From Candidatus Solirubrobacter pratensis (GTDB lineage: Bacteria > Actinomycetota > Thermoleophilia > Solirubrobacterales > Solirubrobacteraceae), in the NCBI RefSeq assembly GCF_000425945.1, contig NZ_AUEK01000020.1, forward strand, positions 1 to 56,551: DNA of 56,551 bases. The letters run 5' to 3'. How positions within the stretch are numbered: position 1 is the stretch's first letter; every line of letters starts with the position of its first letter. Below the pieces are notes generated by a model that saw only the letters and a program-made list of their open reading frames with translations, had not been told where the DNA came from and did no database searches. A program made the translations under genes and the position numbers. Of the stretch, positions 15,774 to 24,519 are shown piece by piece.

Positions 15774-16853
15774 ATGCCGCGCCGAGCGCCGGAGAACGAC
15801 GACCAGGCGCCCCAGGCGCTGTCCCGCGCGCCGGCGACCGCCGACAGGGCGCCCCTGCCCTCGCGCGCGCCGACGATCCGCGACGTCGCCCGCCAGGCGG
15901 GCGTCGGTGTCGGGACCGTCTCGCGCGTGCTCAACGACAGCCCCCTCGTCAAGCCCGACAAGCGCGAGCGCGTGCACGCCGCGATCGCGGAGCTGGGCTT
16001 CGTGCGCAACCCCACCGCCCACAGCCTCTCGACCGGGCGCAGCCACGCGATCGGCGTGATCGCCCCCTTCTTCACCAGTCCCTCCAGCGCCGAGCGGCTG
16101 CGCGGCCTGTCCACCGGGCTCTCGGAGCGCGGCTACCTGCTCCTGCTCGCCGACGTCGAGACGCCGGAGCAGCGCGCCGCCGCGTTCACCGACCTCGCGA
16201 GCCGGCACGCGGTCGAGGGCCTGATCGTGATCTCGATCCGCCCGACCGACGCCGAGCTCGCCGCGCTCGCACGCGAGCGCAGGCCGACGGTGCTGGTCGA
16301 CGCGGCCCACCGCGCCCTCCCCCACGTCGCGACCGACGACGTGCTCGGCGGCGAGCTCGCCACCGGGCACCTGATCGCCAAGGGGCACGAGCGGATCGCG
16401 TTCGTCGGCGACCGCCTCCCGGCGCCCTTCGACCTCACCTCCAGCGAGCGCCGCCTGCGCGGCCACCGGCGCGCGCTGCGCCGGGCGGGGCTGAAGGCGC
16501 CCCGCGCGTACGAGCGCCTCGGCGGCCACGACCGCGAGGAGGCGCGCGAGGTCGCGGCGCCGCTGTTCGAGCTGCCGGAGCCGCCTACCGCCGTCTTCGC
16601 CGCCTCCGACGTCCAGGCGATCGGCGTGATCGAGGCCGCGGAGCGCGCCGGGCTGCGCGTGCCCGGCGACCTCGCCGTGATCGGCTTCGACGACATCGAC
16701 CTCGCCGCCGTCGCCGGCCTGACGACCGTCCGCCAGCCGCTGCGCGAGAGCGGGCGGCGCGGCGCCGAGCTGCTGCTGGCCGCGATCGAGGGCGTCAAGG
16801 CGCCCGTGGAGGCGATCGAGCCCTTGACCGTGATCGAAAGGAGGACCACGTGA
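15774..16853 (+). CDS. LacI-family transcriptional regulator
   Basis: A 359-residue repressor. A 35-residue disordered N-terminus leads into the LacI helix-turn-helix TIRDVARQAGVGVGTVSRVL with the hinge helix around NPTAHSLSTGRS. The periplasmic-binding-protein-like effector domain runs from about residue 95 to the end (IGVIAPFFTSPSSAERLRGL...VIGFDDIDLAAV). It probably senses a sugar released by the downstream enzyme. ATG 15774 was chosen; the ATG at 15729 abuts the operator. Its stop overlaps the GH13 start (GTGA), so both are translated together. Confidence 0.9.
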   Translation: MPRRAPENDDQAPQALSRAPATADRAPLPSRAPTIRDVARQAGVGVGTVSRVLNDSPLVKPDKRERVHAAIAELGFVRNPTAHSLSTGRSHAIGVIAPFFTSPSSAERLRGLSTGLSERGYLLLLADVETPEQRAAAFTDLASRHAVEGLIVISIRPTDAELAALARERRPTVLVDAAHRALPHVATDDVLGGELATGHLIAKGHERIAFVGDRLPAPFDLTSSERRLRGHRRALRRAGLKAPRAYERLGGHDREEAREVAAPLFELPEPPTAVFAASDVQAIGVIEAAERAGLRVPGDLAVIGFDDIDLAAVAGLTTVRQPLRESGRRGAELLLAAIEGVKAPVEAIEPLTVIERRTT

Positions 16854-18385
16854 CGCTCGAAGCGCACGACGGTGTTCGGGCCGAGCCGCCGGAGGCGGTC
16901 GCGTGGTGGCAGCGCGGCGCGATCTACCAGATCTACCCGCGCTCGTTCAACGACTCCGACGGCGACGGCGTCGGCGACCTGCGCGGCATCGAGCAGCGCC
17001 TCGGGCACATCGCCTCGCTCGGCGCCGAGGCGATCTGGCTCTCCCCGATCTACCCCTCGCCGATGGCCGACTTCGGCTATGACGTCGCCGACTACACCGG
17101 CGTCGACCAGCTGTTCGGCAGCCTCGAGGACTTCGACCGGCTCGTCGCGGCCTGCCACGCGCGCGGGCTGAAGGTCGTGCTCGACTGGGTGCCGAGCCAC
17201 ACCTCCGACCAGCACCCGTGGTTCGTCGAGTCGCGCCGCTCGCGCGAGAGCCCCAAGCGCGACTGGTACGTCTGGCGCGACGGCGACGGCGACGGGCCGC
17301 CCAACGACTGGATCTCGGCGTTCCCGGCGATCGGCGGCGCGTGGAGCTTCGACGCCCCGACCGGCCAGTGGTACCTGCACTCGTTCACCCCGCAGCAGCC
17401 GGATCTCAACTGGGACAACCCGGAGGTCGAGGCGGCGATGCACGACGTGCTGCGCTTCTGGCTCGAGCGCGGGGTCGACGGCTTCCGGCTCGATGCGATC
17501 ACCAAGTTCGCCAAGGACCCGGAGCTGCGCTCCAACGCGGGCGCGGACCGCTCGCACGACCAGGACTGGCCGACCGTCCACGACCGCCTCGCCTCGATCC
17601 GCCGGCTCGTCGACGCCTATCCGGACCGCATGCTCGTGGGCGAGGTGTACCTGTTCGAGACCGCGCGCCTGGCGGCGTACGTGGGGGCCGGTCAGCTGCA
17701 CATGGCGCACAACTTCGTCGCGGCACAGCTGCCGTGGGAGGCGGCCGCGTTCCGGCGCGCGATCGAGGAGTTCGACGCCGAGGCCCGCGACGCCTGGCCG
17801 GCGTGGTTCCTCGGCAACCACGACATGCCGCGGCCGGCATCGCGCTTCGGGCCGCACGCCGCGCGCGCCGCGCTGCTGCTGCTGTACGCGCTGCGCGGGA
17901 CGCCGTTCGTGTACCAGGGCGAGGAGCTCGGGCTCCCGGATGCCGTCATCCCCCCCGAGCGGGTCGTCGACGTCGACGGCCGCGACCCCTCGCGCGCGCC
18001 GGTGCCGTGGACGCCCGGCCCCGGCCACGGGTTCACCGGCGGCGAGCCGTGGCTGCCGTTCGTGGACGGGGCCGACGAGCTGAGCGCCGAGCGCCAGGCC
18101 GCCGACCCGCGCTCGACGCTGAGCTTCACCCGCCGGCTCGCCGCGCTGCGGGCGGGGACGCGGGAGCTGCAGGACGGCGCGCAGCGGCTGCTGGACGCCG
18201 CGCCGGGCGTGCTGGCGTGGACACGCGGGGAGCGGATCCTCGCCGCCGTCAACTTCACCGGCTCGCCCGCGCCGCTCCCCGAGACCGGGCGGCTGCTGCT
18301 CTCCACCGACCCCGGCCGCGCGGACGGCGCCGCCGTGCTCGGCCCGAACGAGGCGGTCCTGCTGCTCAGGTCCGGGTCGCGGTGA
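16850..18385 (+). CDS. GH13 alpha-glucosidase
   Basis: A 511-residue cytoplasmic glycoside hydrolase of family 13, oligo-1,6-glucosidase/alpha-glucosidase group. It begins AWWQRGAIYQIYPRSFNDSDGDGVGDLRGI, the diagnostic opening. Catalytic residues are D215 (GVDGFRLDAI, nucleophile), E265 (GEVYLF, acid/base) and D325 (LGNHDMPR). It should cleave terminal alpha-glucose from small imported oligosaccharides. AAAGGAGG precedes GTG 16850. No signal peptide is present, agreeing with action after import. The last 20 nt overlap the convergent kinase gene. Confidence 0.93.
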   Translation: MTLEAHDGVRAEPPEAVAWWQRGAIYQIYPRSFNDSDGDGVGDLRGIEQRLGHIASLGAEAIWLSPIYPSPMADFGYDVADYTGVDQLFGSLEDFDRLVAACHARGLKVVLDWVPSHTSDQHPWFVESRRSRESPKRDWYVWRDGDGDGPPNDWISAFPAIGGAWSFDAPTGQWYLHSFTPQQPDLNWDNPEVEAAMHDVLRFWLERGVDGFRLDAITKFAKDPELRSNAGADRSHDQDWPTVHDRLASIRRLVDAYPDRMLVGEVYLFETARLAAYVGAGQLHMAHNFVAAQLPWEAAAFRRAIEEFDAEARDAWPAWFLGNHDMPRPASRFGPHAARAALLLLYALRGTPFVYQGEELGLPDAVIPPERVVDVDGRDPSRAPVPWTPGPGHGFTGGEPWLPFVDGADELSAERQAADPRSTLSFTRRLAALRAGTRELQDGAQRLLDAAPGVLAWTRGERILAAVNFTGSPAPLPETGRLLLSTDPGRADGAAVLGPNEAVLLLRSGSR

Positions 18386-20483
18386 GCGCGCCGGCGACGC
18401 GGTCGAGCAGCGCGGCCTCGGTGAACGGCTTGTCGATGATGGCATTGCCGTTCGCGAGGTCGCCCATCGGGCCGATGACCGACTGCGCGTAGCCCGACAT
18501 GTAGAGCACGGCGATCCCGGGCCGCAGCTCGGCGACGCGCTTGGCGACCTCCTTGCCGAGCATGACCGGCATCACGACGTCGGTCAGCAGCAGGTCGATC
18601 GCGCCGGCGTGCGCGCTCGCGACGCGCAGCGCCTCCTCGCCGCCGGCGGCGGTGAGCACGCGGTAGCCGCCGCCTTCGAGCAGCCGCCGCGTCACCTCCA
18701 GCATCGGAGCCTCGTCCTCGACGACGAGGATCGTCTCGCCGCCGCCGCGCCGCGGCTCGCGGGCGGGGTCGGCGGCCGCCGGCACCGGCGCGTCGGTCGC
18801 GGGCAGCAGGACGGTGAACGTGGTGCCGAGCCCAGGCTCCGAATACGCCTGCACGTGCCCGCCGGAGCCGGTGACGATCCCGTAGATCGTCGCCAGCCCC
18901 AGGCCCGTGCCGTGACCCTTCGGCTTGGTGGTGAAGAAGGGCTCGAAGGCGCGCTCCACGACCTCGGGCGTCATGCCGACGCCGGTGTCGCTCACCCGCA
19001 GGCGGACGTAACGGCCGGGCGCGAGCCCTGGGCGCATCGCAGCATAGGCCTCGTCGGCGCTGACGTTCTCGGTGTCGATCGTCAGCGTCCCGCCCTCCGG
19101 CATGGCGTCGCGGGCGTTGACGGCGAGGTTGACCAGCACCTGCTCGAGCTGGCCGTAGTCGGCCATGATCGGCCACAGGTCGGCCGCCAGCGTGGTGTGG
19201 AGCCTGACATGCTCGCCCAGCGTGCGGCGCAGGAGCTGCTCCATCTCGAGCACGACGCCGGTCAGGTCGAGCACCTTCGGCCGCACGGTCTCGCGCCGCG
19301 CGAATGCGAGCAGCTGGTGCGTGAGCCGCGTCGCGCGCTCGCCGGCCTTGCGGATCTCGACCACGTCGCGCTCATCATCGGAGCCCTCCGGAGCGCGCCG
19401 GGCGATGAACGAGGCGTAGCCCAGGATCACCGCCAGGAGGTTGTTGAAGTCGTGCGCGATCCCGCCGGCCAGCTGGCCCAGGCTCTCGAGCCGCTGGGAC
19501 TGCTGGAGCTGCAGCTGCAGGCGCTCCTTCTCGGCGACCGCCTCCCCGAGCTCGTTGAGCCGGTGCGCGAGCGTCGCGACCTCGGCGGGCCCGGCGACCG
19601 GCAGCGGCCGGGGCGTACCGTCGGCCGCGGCGGCGCGGACCTCGCCGCTGAGCCGCTCGAGCGGGCGCGCAATGCGGCGGTGGACGACGAAGACGGCGCC
19701 GGCGAACAGCAGCAGCCCCGCGAGGATGATCGTCAGCTCGCGCCGGTCCAGCGCCCGCGTGGCGGCGAGCGCCGCCTTCTCGTCGGCGCCGGCGTACATG
19801 CGCCACCCGACGCCGGGGACCGGCGCCGCGGCGTACAGGCGTCCGCGCTCTGACGGAGCGCCGGCGAGCTGCCTGCCGATCCAGCGGTCCGGGTCGGCCG
19901 ACCGCGTCAGCACGGTGCTCCCCCCGGTCAACACGAACTCGAGCTGCCGCGGGCCCCCGTAGGTCTCGCGCAGGCTCGGCCCGAGGCCGTCGAGGTCGAA
20001 GACCGCGACGACCGCGCCGAGCTTGGGCACGGGCGCGCCGGCGAGCACGACCTGCTTGCCGGTCGTCGGATCCGGCGCCGGGGCCACCAGCGCGCGGCCG
20101 CGCAGGACGCGGCCGAGCCAGGGCGCGTGCTGGTAGCCGCCGCGGCGCTTCGAGGAGGAGCAGGCGATCGAGCCGTCGGTGCGCACGAGGTCGACGTGGC
20201 CGGTGGTGTAGGCGTCGGTGCCGCCGAAGGCCAGAGCGCACTGCTCGGGATGCGCGTACGCCTGCGGGACGCCGGGGTTCGCGGCCGCCCCGGCCACGGT
20301 GTCCTGCAGCAGCTTGACGCCCGCGCCCGTCTCGCGGGCCGCCAGCCGGGCGCCGAACCGCGCGTCGGCCCGTGCCGCGTCGCGCGCGTCGGACTGGGCC
20401 TGGGCGCGGCCGTAGAGCGTGGCCGCGCCCGCGCCGAGCGCGAACAGGACCACGAGCCCCGCCAGGTACCCCCGCAGCGGCAT
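18366..20483 (-). CDS. Hybrid sensor histidine kinase with receiver
   Basis: A 705-residue membrane sensor. An N-terminal helix (about 5-22), an extracytoplasmic cache-like sensor (about 25-235), a second helix (about 240-258), a HAMP segment, then HisKA with phospho-accepting H344 in GGIAHDFNNLL. The ATPase domain has its N box (LVNLAVNARDAM), G1 box (SDTGVGM) and G2 box (GTGLGLATIYG). A C-terminal receiver follows with D635 in LLLTDVVMP and K in IIDKPF. The VNAxDAMPxGG pattern is typical of the HWE/NtrB-like hybrid group. There is no response regulator next door. Start ATG 20483 fits the first membrane helix. Confidence 0.9.
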   Translation of the reverse strand: MPLRGYLAGLVVLFALGAGAATLYGRAQAQSDARDAARADARFGARLAARETGAGVKLLQDTVAGAAANPGVPQAYAHPEQCALAFGGTDAYTTGHVDLVRTDGSIACSSSKRRGGYQHAPWLGRVLRGRALVAPAPDPTTGKQVVLAGAPVPKLGAVVAVFDLDGLGPSLRETYGGPRQLEFVLTGGSTVLTRSADPDRWIGRQLAGAPSERGRLYAAAPVPGVGWRMYAGADEKAALAATRALDRRELTIILAGLLLFAGAVFVVHRRIARPLERLSGEVRAAAADGTPRPLPVAGPAEVATLAHRLNELGEAVAEKERLQLQLQQSQRLESLGQLAGGIAHDFNNLLAVILGYASFIARRAPEGSDDERDVVEIRKAGERATRLTHQLLAFARRETVRPKVLDLTGVVLEMEQLLRRTLGEHVRLHTTLAADLWPIMADYGQLEQVLVNLAVNARDAMPEGGTLTIDTENVSADEAYAAMRPGLAPGRYVRLRVSDTGVGMTPEVVERAFEPFFTTKPKGHGTGLGLATIYGIVTGSGGHVQAYSEPGLGTTFTVLLPATDAPVPAAADPAREPRRGGGETILVVEDEAPMLEVTRRLLEGGGYRVLTAAGGEEALRVASAHAGAIDLLLTDVVMPVMLGKEVAKRVAELRPGIAVLYMSGYAQSVIGPMGDLANGNAIIDKPFTEAALLDRVAGALTATRT

Positions 20484-20586
20484 GGATTCACGCCCGGACT
20501 GGATGTTCGCAGTATCAACCCTGGCGCGCCAACACTCAACCGGCAACCGTCGCGGCGTGCCGCCAGCTGGGACCCTACGAGTACCC

Positions 20587-21429
20587 ATGGACATCCTGAC
20601 CGAGCTCGAGACGGTTCCGCTCGGCCTGCCGCCGGGGCTCGAGGTCGAGTGGCTGGGCGTGTCCGGCTACCGCCTCACCTACGAGGGCGTGTCGATCTTC
20701 ATCGACCCGTACGTCTCGCGGGCCCCGCTCCGGCGGCTGCTCCTGCGCCGGCCGGCGCTGTCGGATCCGGCGCTGGTGGACCGCTACATCCACGCGCCGG
20801 GACCGGTCGCCGGCGTGCTGGTCGGCCATACCCACTTCGATCACGCGATCGACGCGCCCGCGCTGGCGCGGCGCTTCGGCTGTGCCGCCTACGGCTCGGA
20901 GTCGCTCGCGCGCCTGATGCGGCTGTACGGGCTCGGGAGCGTCGTCGTCGAGCCGGGGCGGCCGTACGAGCTGGGCCCGTTCGTCGTGCGCTTCGTCCCC
21001 AGCCGCCACGCGAAGCTGATCCTGGGCCGCCGCGTGCCGTTCGACGGCGAGCTGACGTGCGAGCACGTGCACGGCCTCTCCCCCTCCGCCTACAAGTGCG
21101 GACAGGTCTGGGGCATCCGGATCGAGGTCGCCGGCATCGCCCTCTACCACCAGGGCAGCGCGAACCTCGTGGACGAGGCACTCGCTCGCGAGCCCGTCGA
21201 CGTCTTCCTCGCGGGCATCGCGGGACGCGGCTGGACGCCGCACTACTGGCGCCGGATCCTGCCGAAGCTCGATCCGCGCGTCGTCGTCCCGACGCACTAC
21301 GACAACTTCTTCCGCCCGCTCGACCGCGGGCTCCGGGTGGCGCGCGGGATGAAGCTCGACCAGGTCCCGGAGGAGATCGGCGCGGTGTCGGCGAGCGCGA
21401 CCGTCGCCGCGCTCAGAGGACCGGCCTGA
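20587..21429 (+). CDS. Metallo-beta-lactamase-fold hydrolase
   Basis: A 280-residue protein with the metal-binding HxHxDH motif as H81-T-H83-F-D85-H86. It resembles the UlaG/NAPE-PLD-like branch (VEWLGVSGYRLTYEGVSIFIDPYVS at the start; RFVPSRHAKL and VVPTHYDNFF later, supplying more His ligands). Members cleave phosphoesters, phosphodiesters or lactones; the substrate is not readable. No signal peptide is seen. ATG 20587 was chosen over in-frame upstream starts lying in the divergent kinase promoter. Confidence 0.82.
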   Translation: MDILTELETVPLGLPPGLEVEWLGVSGYRLTYEGVSIFIDPYVSRAPLRRLLLRRPALSDPALVDRYIHAPGPVAGVLVGHTHFDHAIDAPALARRFGCAAYGSESLARLMRLYGLGSVVVEPGRPYELGPFVVRFVPSRHAKLILGRRVPFDGELTCEHVHGLSPSAYKCGQVWGIRIEVAGIALYHQGSANLVDEALAREPVDVFLAGIAGRGWTPHYWRRILPKLDPRVVVPTHYDNFFRPLDRGLRVARGMKLDQVPEEIGAVSASATVAALRGPA

Positions 21430-21435
21430 CGGCGC

Positions 21436-21912
21436 CTACAGCGCCTTCTCGTAGTCCACGAGGTCGCACGGCGCGAGCAGGTACGTCGCGGGCTCCGGCA
21501 GGACCTCGGCGAAGTCGCGGCGTCCGATGACGCGGTAGCCGAGCCGCCGGTACCAGTCGTGCAGGCGCTGCTTGAACGGATGCGTGCCCTCGCGCGGGAC
21601 GAGCAGCTGGAGCCGCATCCCCGTCAGGCCGCGTCCGCGGGCCCAGTCCTCGGCCCGCGCGACGAGCTCACGGCCGGCGCCACTGCCGTCGCGCGCGGCG
21701 CTGAGGATGCCCAGCTCCGCGGTCTGCGCGTCGAGCTGCCGCACCCGCACCGAGCCCGCGAGCTCGCCGTCGCGCTCGAGGGTGAGCAGCTCGCCGGCCT
21801 CGAGCATCGCGCGCACGTCCTGCTCGAACACGCGCGGCGTGCCCGGCCGCCACAGGCCCTCCTCGCCGGCCGCGTAGGCCGCGTTGATCATCTCCGTCAG
21901 CTCAGCGATCAC
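21436..21912 (-). CDS. GNAT-family acetyltransferase
   Basis: A 158-residue acetyl-CoA-dependent N-acetyltransferase. The central LAGSVRVRQL...AELGILSAARDGSGAGRELVARAEDWARGRG corresponds to motif A, with the pyrophosphate loop degenerated to R-D-G-S-G-A-G. The ending YRRLGYRVIGRRDF matches motif B. The acceptor is unknown. GTG at 21912 overlaps the preceding gene's stop by 11 nt, so the two are cotranscribed. Confidence 0.82.
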   Translation of the reverse strand: MIAELTEMINAAYAAGEEGLWRPGTPRVFEQDVRAMLEAGELLTLERDGELAGSVRVRQLDAQTAELGILSAARDGSGAGRELVARAEDWARGRGLTGMRLQLLVPREGTHPFKQRLHDWYRRLGYRVIGRRDFAEVLPEPATYLLAPCDLVDYEKAL

Positions 21913-22864
21913 GGCCCGTCAGGGTGACACCGCGCCGGCGGGCGAGCACGATCAGCCCGGCGAGCGCGAGCAGCGGCACCGTCCACAGGACCCATGGCCG
22001 GCCGTCGCGTCCTGTCGTGCGCGACGCCGCGATCGCCGGCCGCGGCGCCGCCGCGGGCCTCGGAGAGCTGACCTTGTAGGTCTTGAGGTCCACGAGCGCG
22101 ACCGGGATGCCGCGGCGCTCGACCGTGAGCGTGCCCGCGGCGAGCCCGAGCTTGATCGAGCCGGCATCGGCGCCGATCGTCTTCGGCATGTCGATGCAGA
22201 CGGCCGTCCTGCCCTCCGTGTCGAGCGCATGGATGAACGGCTCCTCGCCGGAGTAGAGCGTGTACGCCCAGCGGCCGTCGCCGCTCTGGACGCGCGTGAC
22301 CGGGACACCCTGCAGCTTCTCCTGGGGCTCACGTGGGTCGATCACCGGCTTGCTCTCCAGGCGGCCGCGGACGAGGTCGTACGCGCGCACGTCGTAGCGG
22401 GCGAGGTTGCCGTCCTTGTAGTCGACGAGGTACAGCCGGCGGCCGTCCGGCGAGATCGCGTCGACGGCGATCATGCCGCGGAGCGTGACGATCCGGCGCG
22501 GGCGCAGGCTCAGGCCGTCGAGCACCGCGAGCCTGGTCGACCGCACCGGGAAGCGGTTCGCGCCCTCCGCGAGGACGAGCGTGCGGCCGTCCGCGGACAG
22601 CCCGGTGTTGATGCCGTCGTAGGTGGCCGCGGGGACGCCGAACGCGCCGGGGAGCGAGCGCGAGCGCATGACCGAGGCGTCCGCGCGGTTCAGGCGCAGC
22701 ACGACCGTCCGGTCCGCGCCGGCCCGGACGGCCACGAGGTTGTCCGGGCCGCCGGGCGCGCTCACCTCCTTGCCGCCGAACGCCGGCGGAACGGGACCGC
22801 CGGCGGCGTGCGCGGACGCCGGAACGAGGAGCGCGAAGCCGATGAGGAGCGTGACGCGTCGCAT
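21902..22864 (-). CDS. Exported propeller-like protein with C-terminal helix
   Basis: A 320-residue exported protein: signal peptide MRRVTLLIGFALLVPASAHA, then repeated beta-rich blocks (TGLSADGRTLVLAEG, DAISPDGRRLYLVDY, QSGDGRWAYTLYS) with the SPDGRxLY pattern of YVTN/WD-like propellers. A C-terminal membrane helix (WVLWTVPLLALAGLIVLA) is followed by positive charges. It is therefore probably anchored with the propeller outside. The function is not recognisable. Confidence 0.72.
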   Translation of the reverse strand: MRRVTLLIGFALLVPASAHAAGGPVPPAFGGKEVSAPGGPDNLVAVRAGADRTVVLRLNRADASVMRSRSLPGAFGVPAATYDGINTGLSADGRTLVLAEGANRFPVRSTRLAVLDGLSLRPRRIVTLRGMIAVDAISPDGRRLYLVDYKDGNLARYDVRAYDLVRGRLESKPVIDPREPQEKLQGVPVTRVQSGDGRWAYTLYSGEEPFIHALDTEGRTAVCIDMPKTIGADAGSIKLGLAAGTLTVERRGIPVALVDLKTYKVSSPRPAAAPRPAIAASRTTGRDGRPWVLWTVPLLALAGLIVLARRRGVTLTGRDR

Positions 22865-22909
22865 ACGGGTGTTACGCCCGCGACCACGTGAGAGGTTCCC
22901 GGTGAGCGC

Positions 22910-24421
22910 TCAGCCCAGTTGGAACGGGTCGCGGGTCGCGCCCGTCAACTCGATCCACACGGTCTTGATCTCCGTGTACTCGTCCAGCGCCGTGAGCCCG
23001 TTCTCGCGCCCGATCCCGCTCGCCTTGAAGCCGCCGAACGGCGCCATCGGGCCTACGGCGCGGTAGGAGTTGACCCAGACCGTCCCGGCCCGCAGGTCGC
23101 GCGCCATGCGATGCGCGCGCTGCACGTCGCGCGTCCACACGCCCGCCGCCAGGCCGTACGCCGAGGCGTTCGCGCGCGCGACGACGTCGTCCTCGCCCGC
23201 GAAGCGCTGCACGGCGAGCACGGGGCCGAAGACCTCCTCGCGCGCGATGTCCATCGCCGGCGAGACGTCGGCGAAGATCGTCGGCTCGACGAAGAAGCCC
23301 TCGCGCAGCGCGGCGTCGCCCGGCCGGCCGCCGCCGGTCACGAGCCGCGCGCCCTCCGAGACGGCGACGCCGATCCGCGCCTCGACGTTGTCGCGGTGCT
23401 CGCGGAAGGCGACCGGACCCATCTCGGTCGCCGCCTCCAGCGGATCGCCCAGCCGGATCTCGCGTGCCCGCGCGGCGAGCCGCTCGACGAGCTCGTCGTG
23501 GACCGCGTCCTCGACGAAGAGCCGCGAGCCCGCCATGCAGGTCTGGCCCGTGGCCGCGAAGATCCCCGCGACGACGCCGTTCGCCGCCGCCTCGAGGTCC
23601 GCGTCGGCGAACACGATGTTCGGCGATTTCCCGCCGAGCTCGAGTGACACCCGCGCCAGGTGGTCGGCCGCGCCCTTCATCACGTGCCGCCCCACCGCGG
23701 TCGAGCCCGTGAAGGCGACCTTGTCCACGCCCGGATGCGCGGCCAGCGGCGCGCCCGCGTCCTCGCCGAAGCCGGTGATCACGTTGAAGACGCCCGGCGG
23801 GAAGCCGGCCTGCTCCACCAGCTCCGCGAACTCCAGGGTGGAGGCCGGCGCCTGCTCGGCGGGCTTGACGACGAACGTGCAGCCCGCCGCGAGCGCCGGC
23901 GCCAGCTTCCAGCTCATCAGCAGGATCGGCGAGTTCCACGGGGTGATCGCGCCGACCACGCCGACCGGCTCGCGCAGGGTGTAGATGAAGAAGTTCGGCC
24001 GGTCCGGGGGGAGCGTCTCGCCGTGGATCTTGTCCGCCGCGCCCGCGAAGTAGTGGTAGTAGTCGGCCAGCCCGCGCAGCTGCCCCTCCATCTCGCGGAT
24101 CAGCTTGCCGTTGTCGGTGGTCTCGACGACCGCGATGCGCTCGGCGTTGACGGCGATCAGCTCCGCCAGCCGGCGCATGAGGCGCGCTCGCTCGGCGCCG
24201 GGCATCCGGCGCCACGGCCCGCCGTCGAAGGCGGCCCGCGCCGCCGCGACCGCGGCGTCGACGTCCTCCGCGCCCGCCCGCGGCACGATCGCCCACGGGC
24301 GCCCCGTGAACGGGTCCACGCTCTCGAACGTCTCACCCGAGCGGGACTCCACCCACTCACCGCCGATGAGCATCCGATAGTGCCTCAGGGATTGCGAGAT
24401 CGAACGGACCGGTGCCGCCAT
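22910..24421 (-). CDS. Aldehyde dehydrogenase
   Basis: A 503-residue NAD(P)-dependent aldehyde dehydrogenase. Catalytic C295 (GQTCMAGSR), E261 (LELGGKSPN) and N163 (TPWNSP) are all present, and the dinucleotide loop FTGSTAVG is intact. It oxidises an aldehyde to a carboxylic acid in the cytoplasm. It is divergent from the GAF regulator and sits 2.5 kb from the monooxygenase operon, so a role in oxidising the aldehyde made from a primary alcohol is plausible. Substrate specificity cannot be read from sequence. Confidence 0.93.
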   Translation of the reverse strand: MAAPVRSISQSLRHYRMLIGGEWVESRSGETFESVDPFTGRPWAIVPRAGAEDVDAAVAAARAAFDGGPWRRMPGAERARLMRRLAELIAVNAERIAVVETTDNGKLIREMEGQLRGLADYYHYFAGAADKIHGETLPPDRPNFFIYTLREPVGVVGAITPWNSPILLMSWKLAPALAAGCTFVVKPAEQAPASTLEFAELVEQAGFPPGVFNVITGFGEDAGAPLAAHPGVDKVAFTGSTAVGRHVMKGAADHLARVSLELGGKSPNIVFADADLEAAANGVVAGIFAATGQTCMAGSRLFVEDAVHDELVERLAARAREIRLGDPLEAATEMGPVAFREHRDNVEARIGVAVSEGARLVTGGGRPGDAALREGFFVEPTIFADVSPAMDIAREEVFGPVLAVQRFAGEDDVVARANASAYGLAAGVWTRDVQRAHRMARDLRAGTVWVNSYRAVGPMAPFGGFKASGIGRENGLTALDEYTEIKTVWIELTGATRDPFQLG

Positions 24422-24519
24422 GGTGCCGCAAACTCCAGCTTCCTTAGCCTCGGGTCAAGAAGATCCATCATGCTGCGAACAGGCGCTAGTGTGGAAGCGT
24501 CCGAGAGGAGAGAGTGGAC

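Noticed and set aside
24422..24519. Specific -35/-10 promoter boxes in the divergent dehydrogenase/regulator gap
   Set aside because: TAGTGT near 24487 could be a -10 box, but no convincing partner at the right distance was found.
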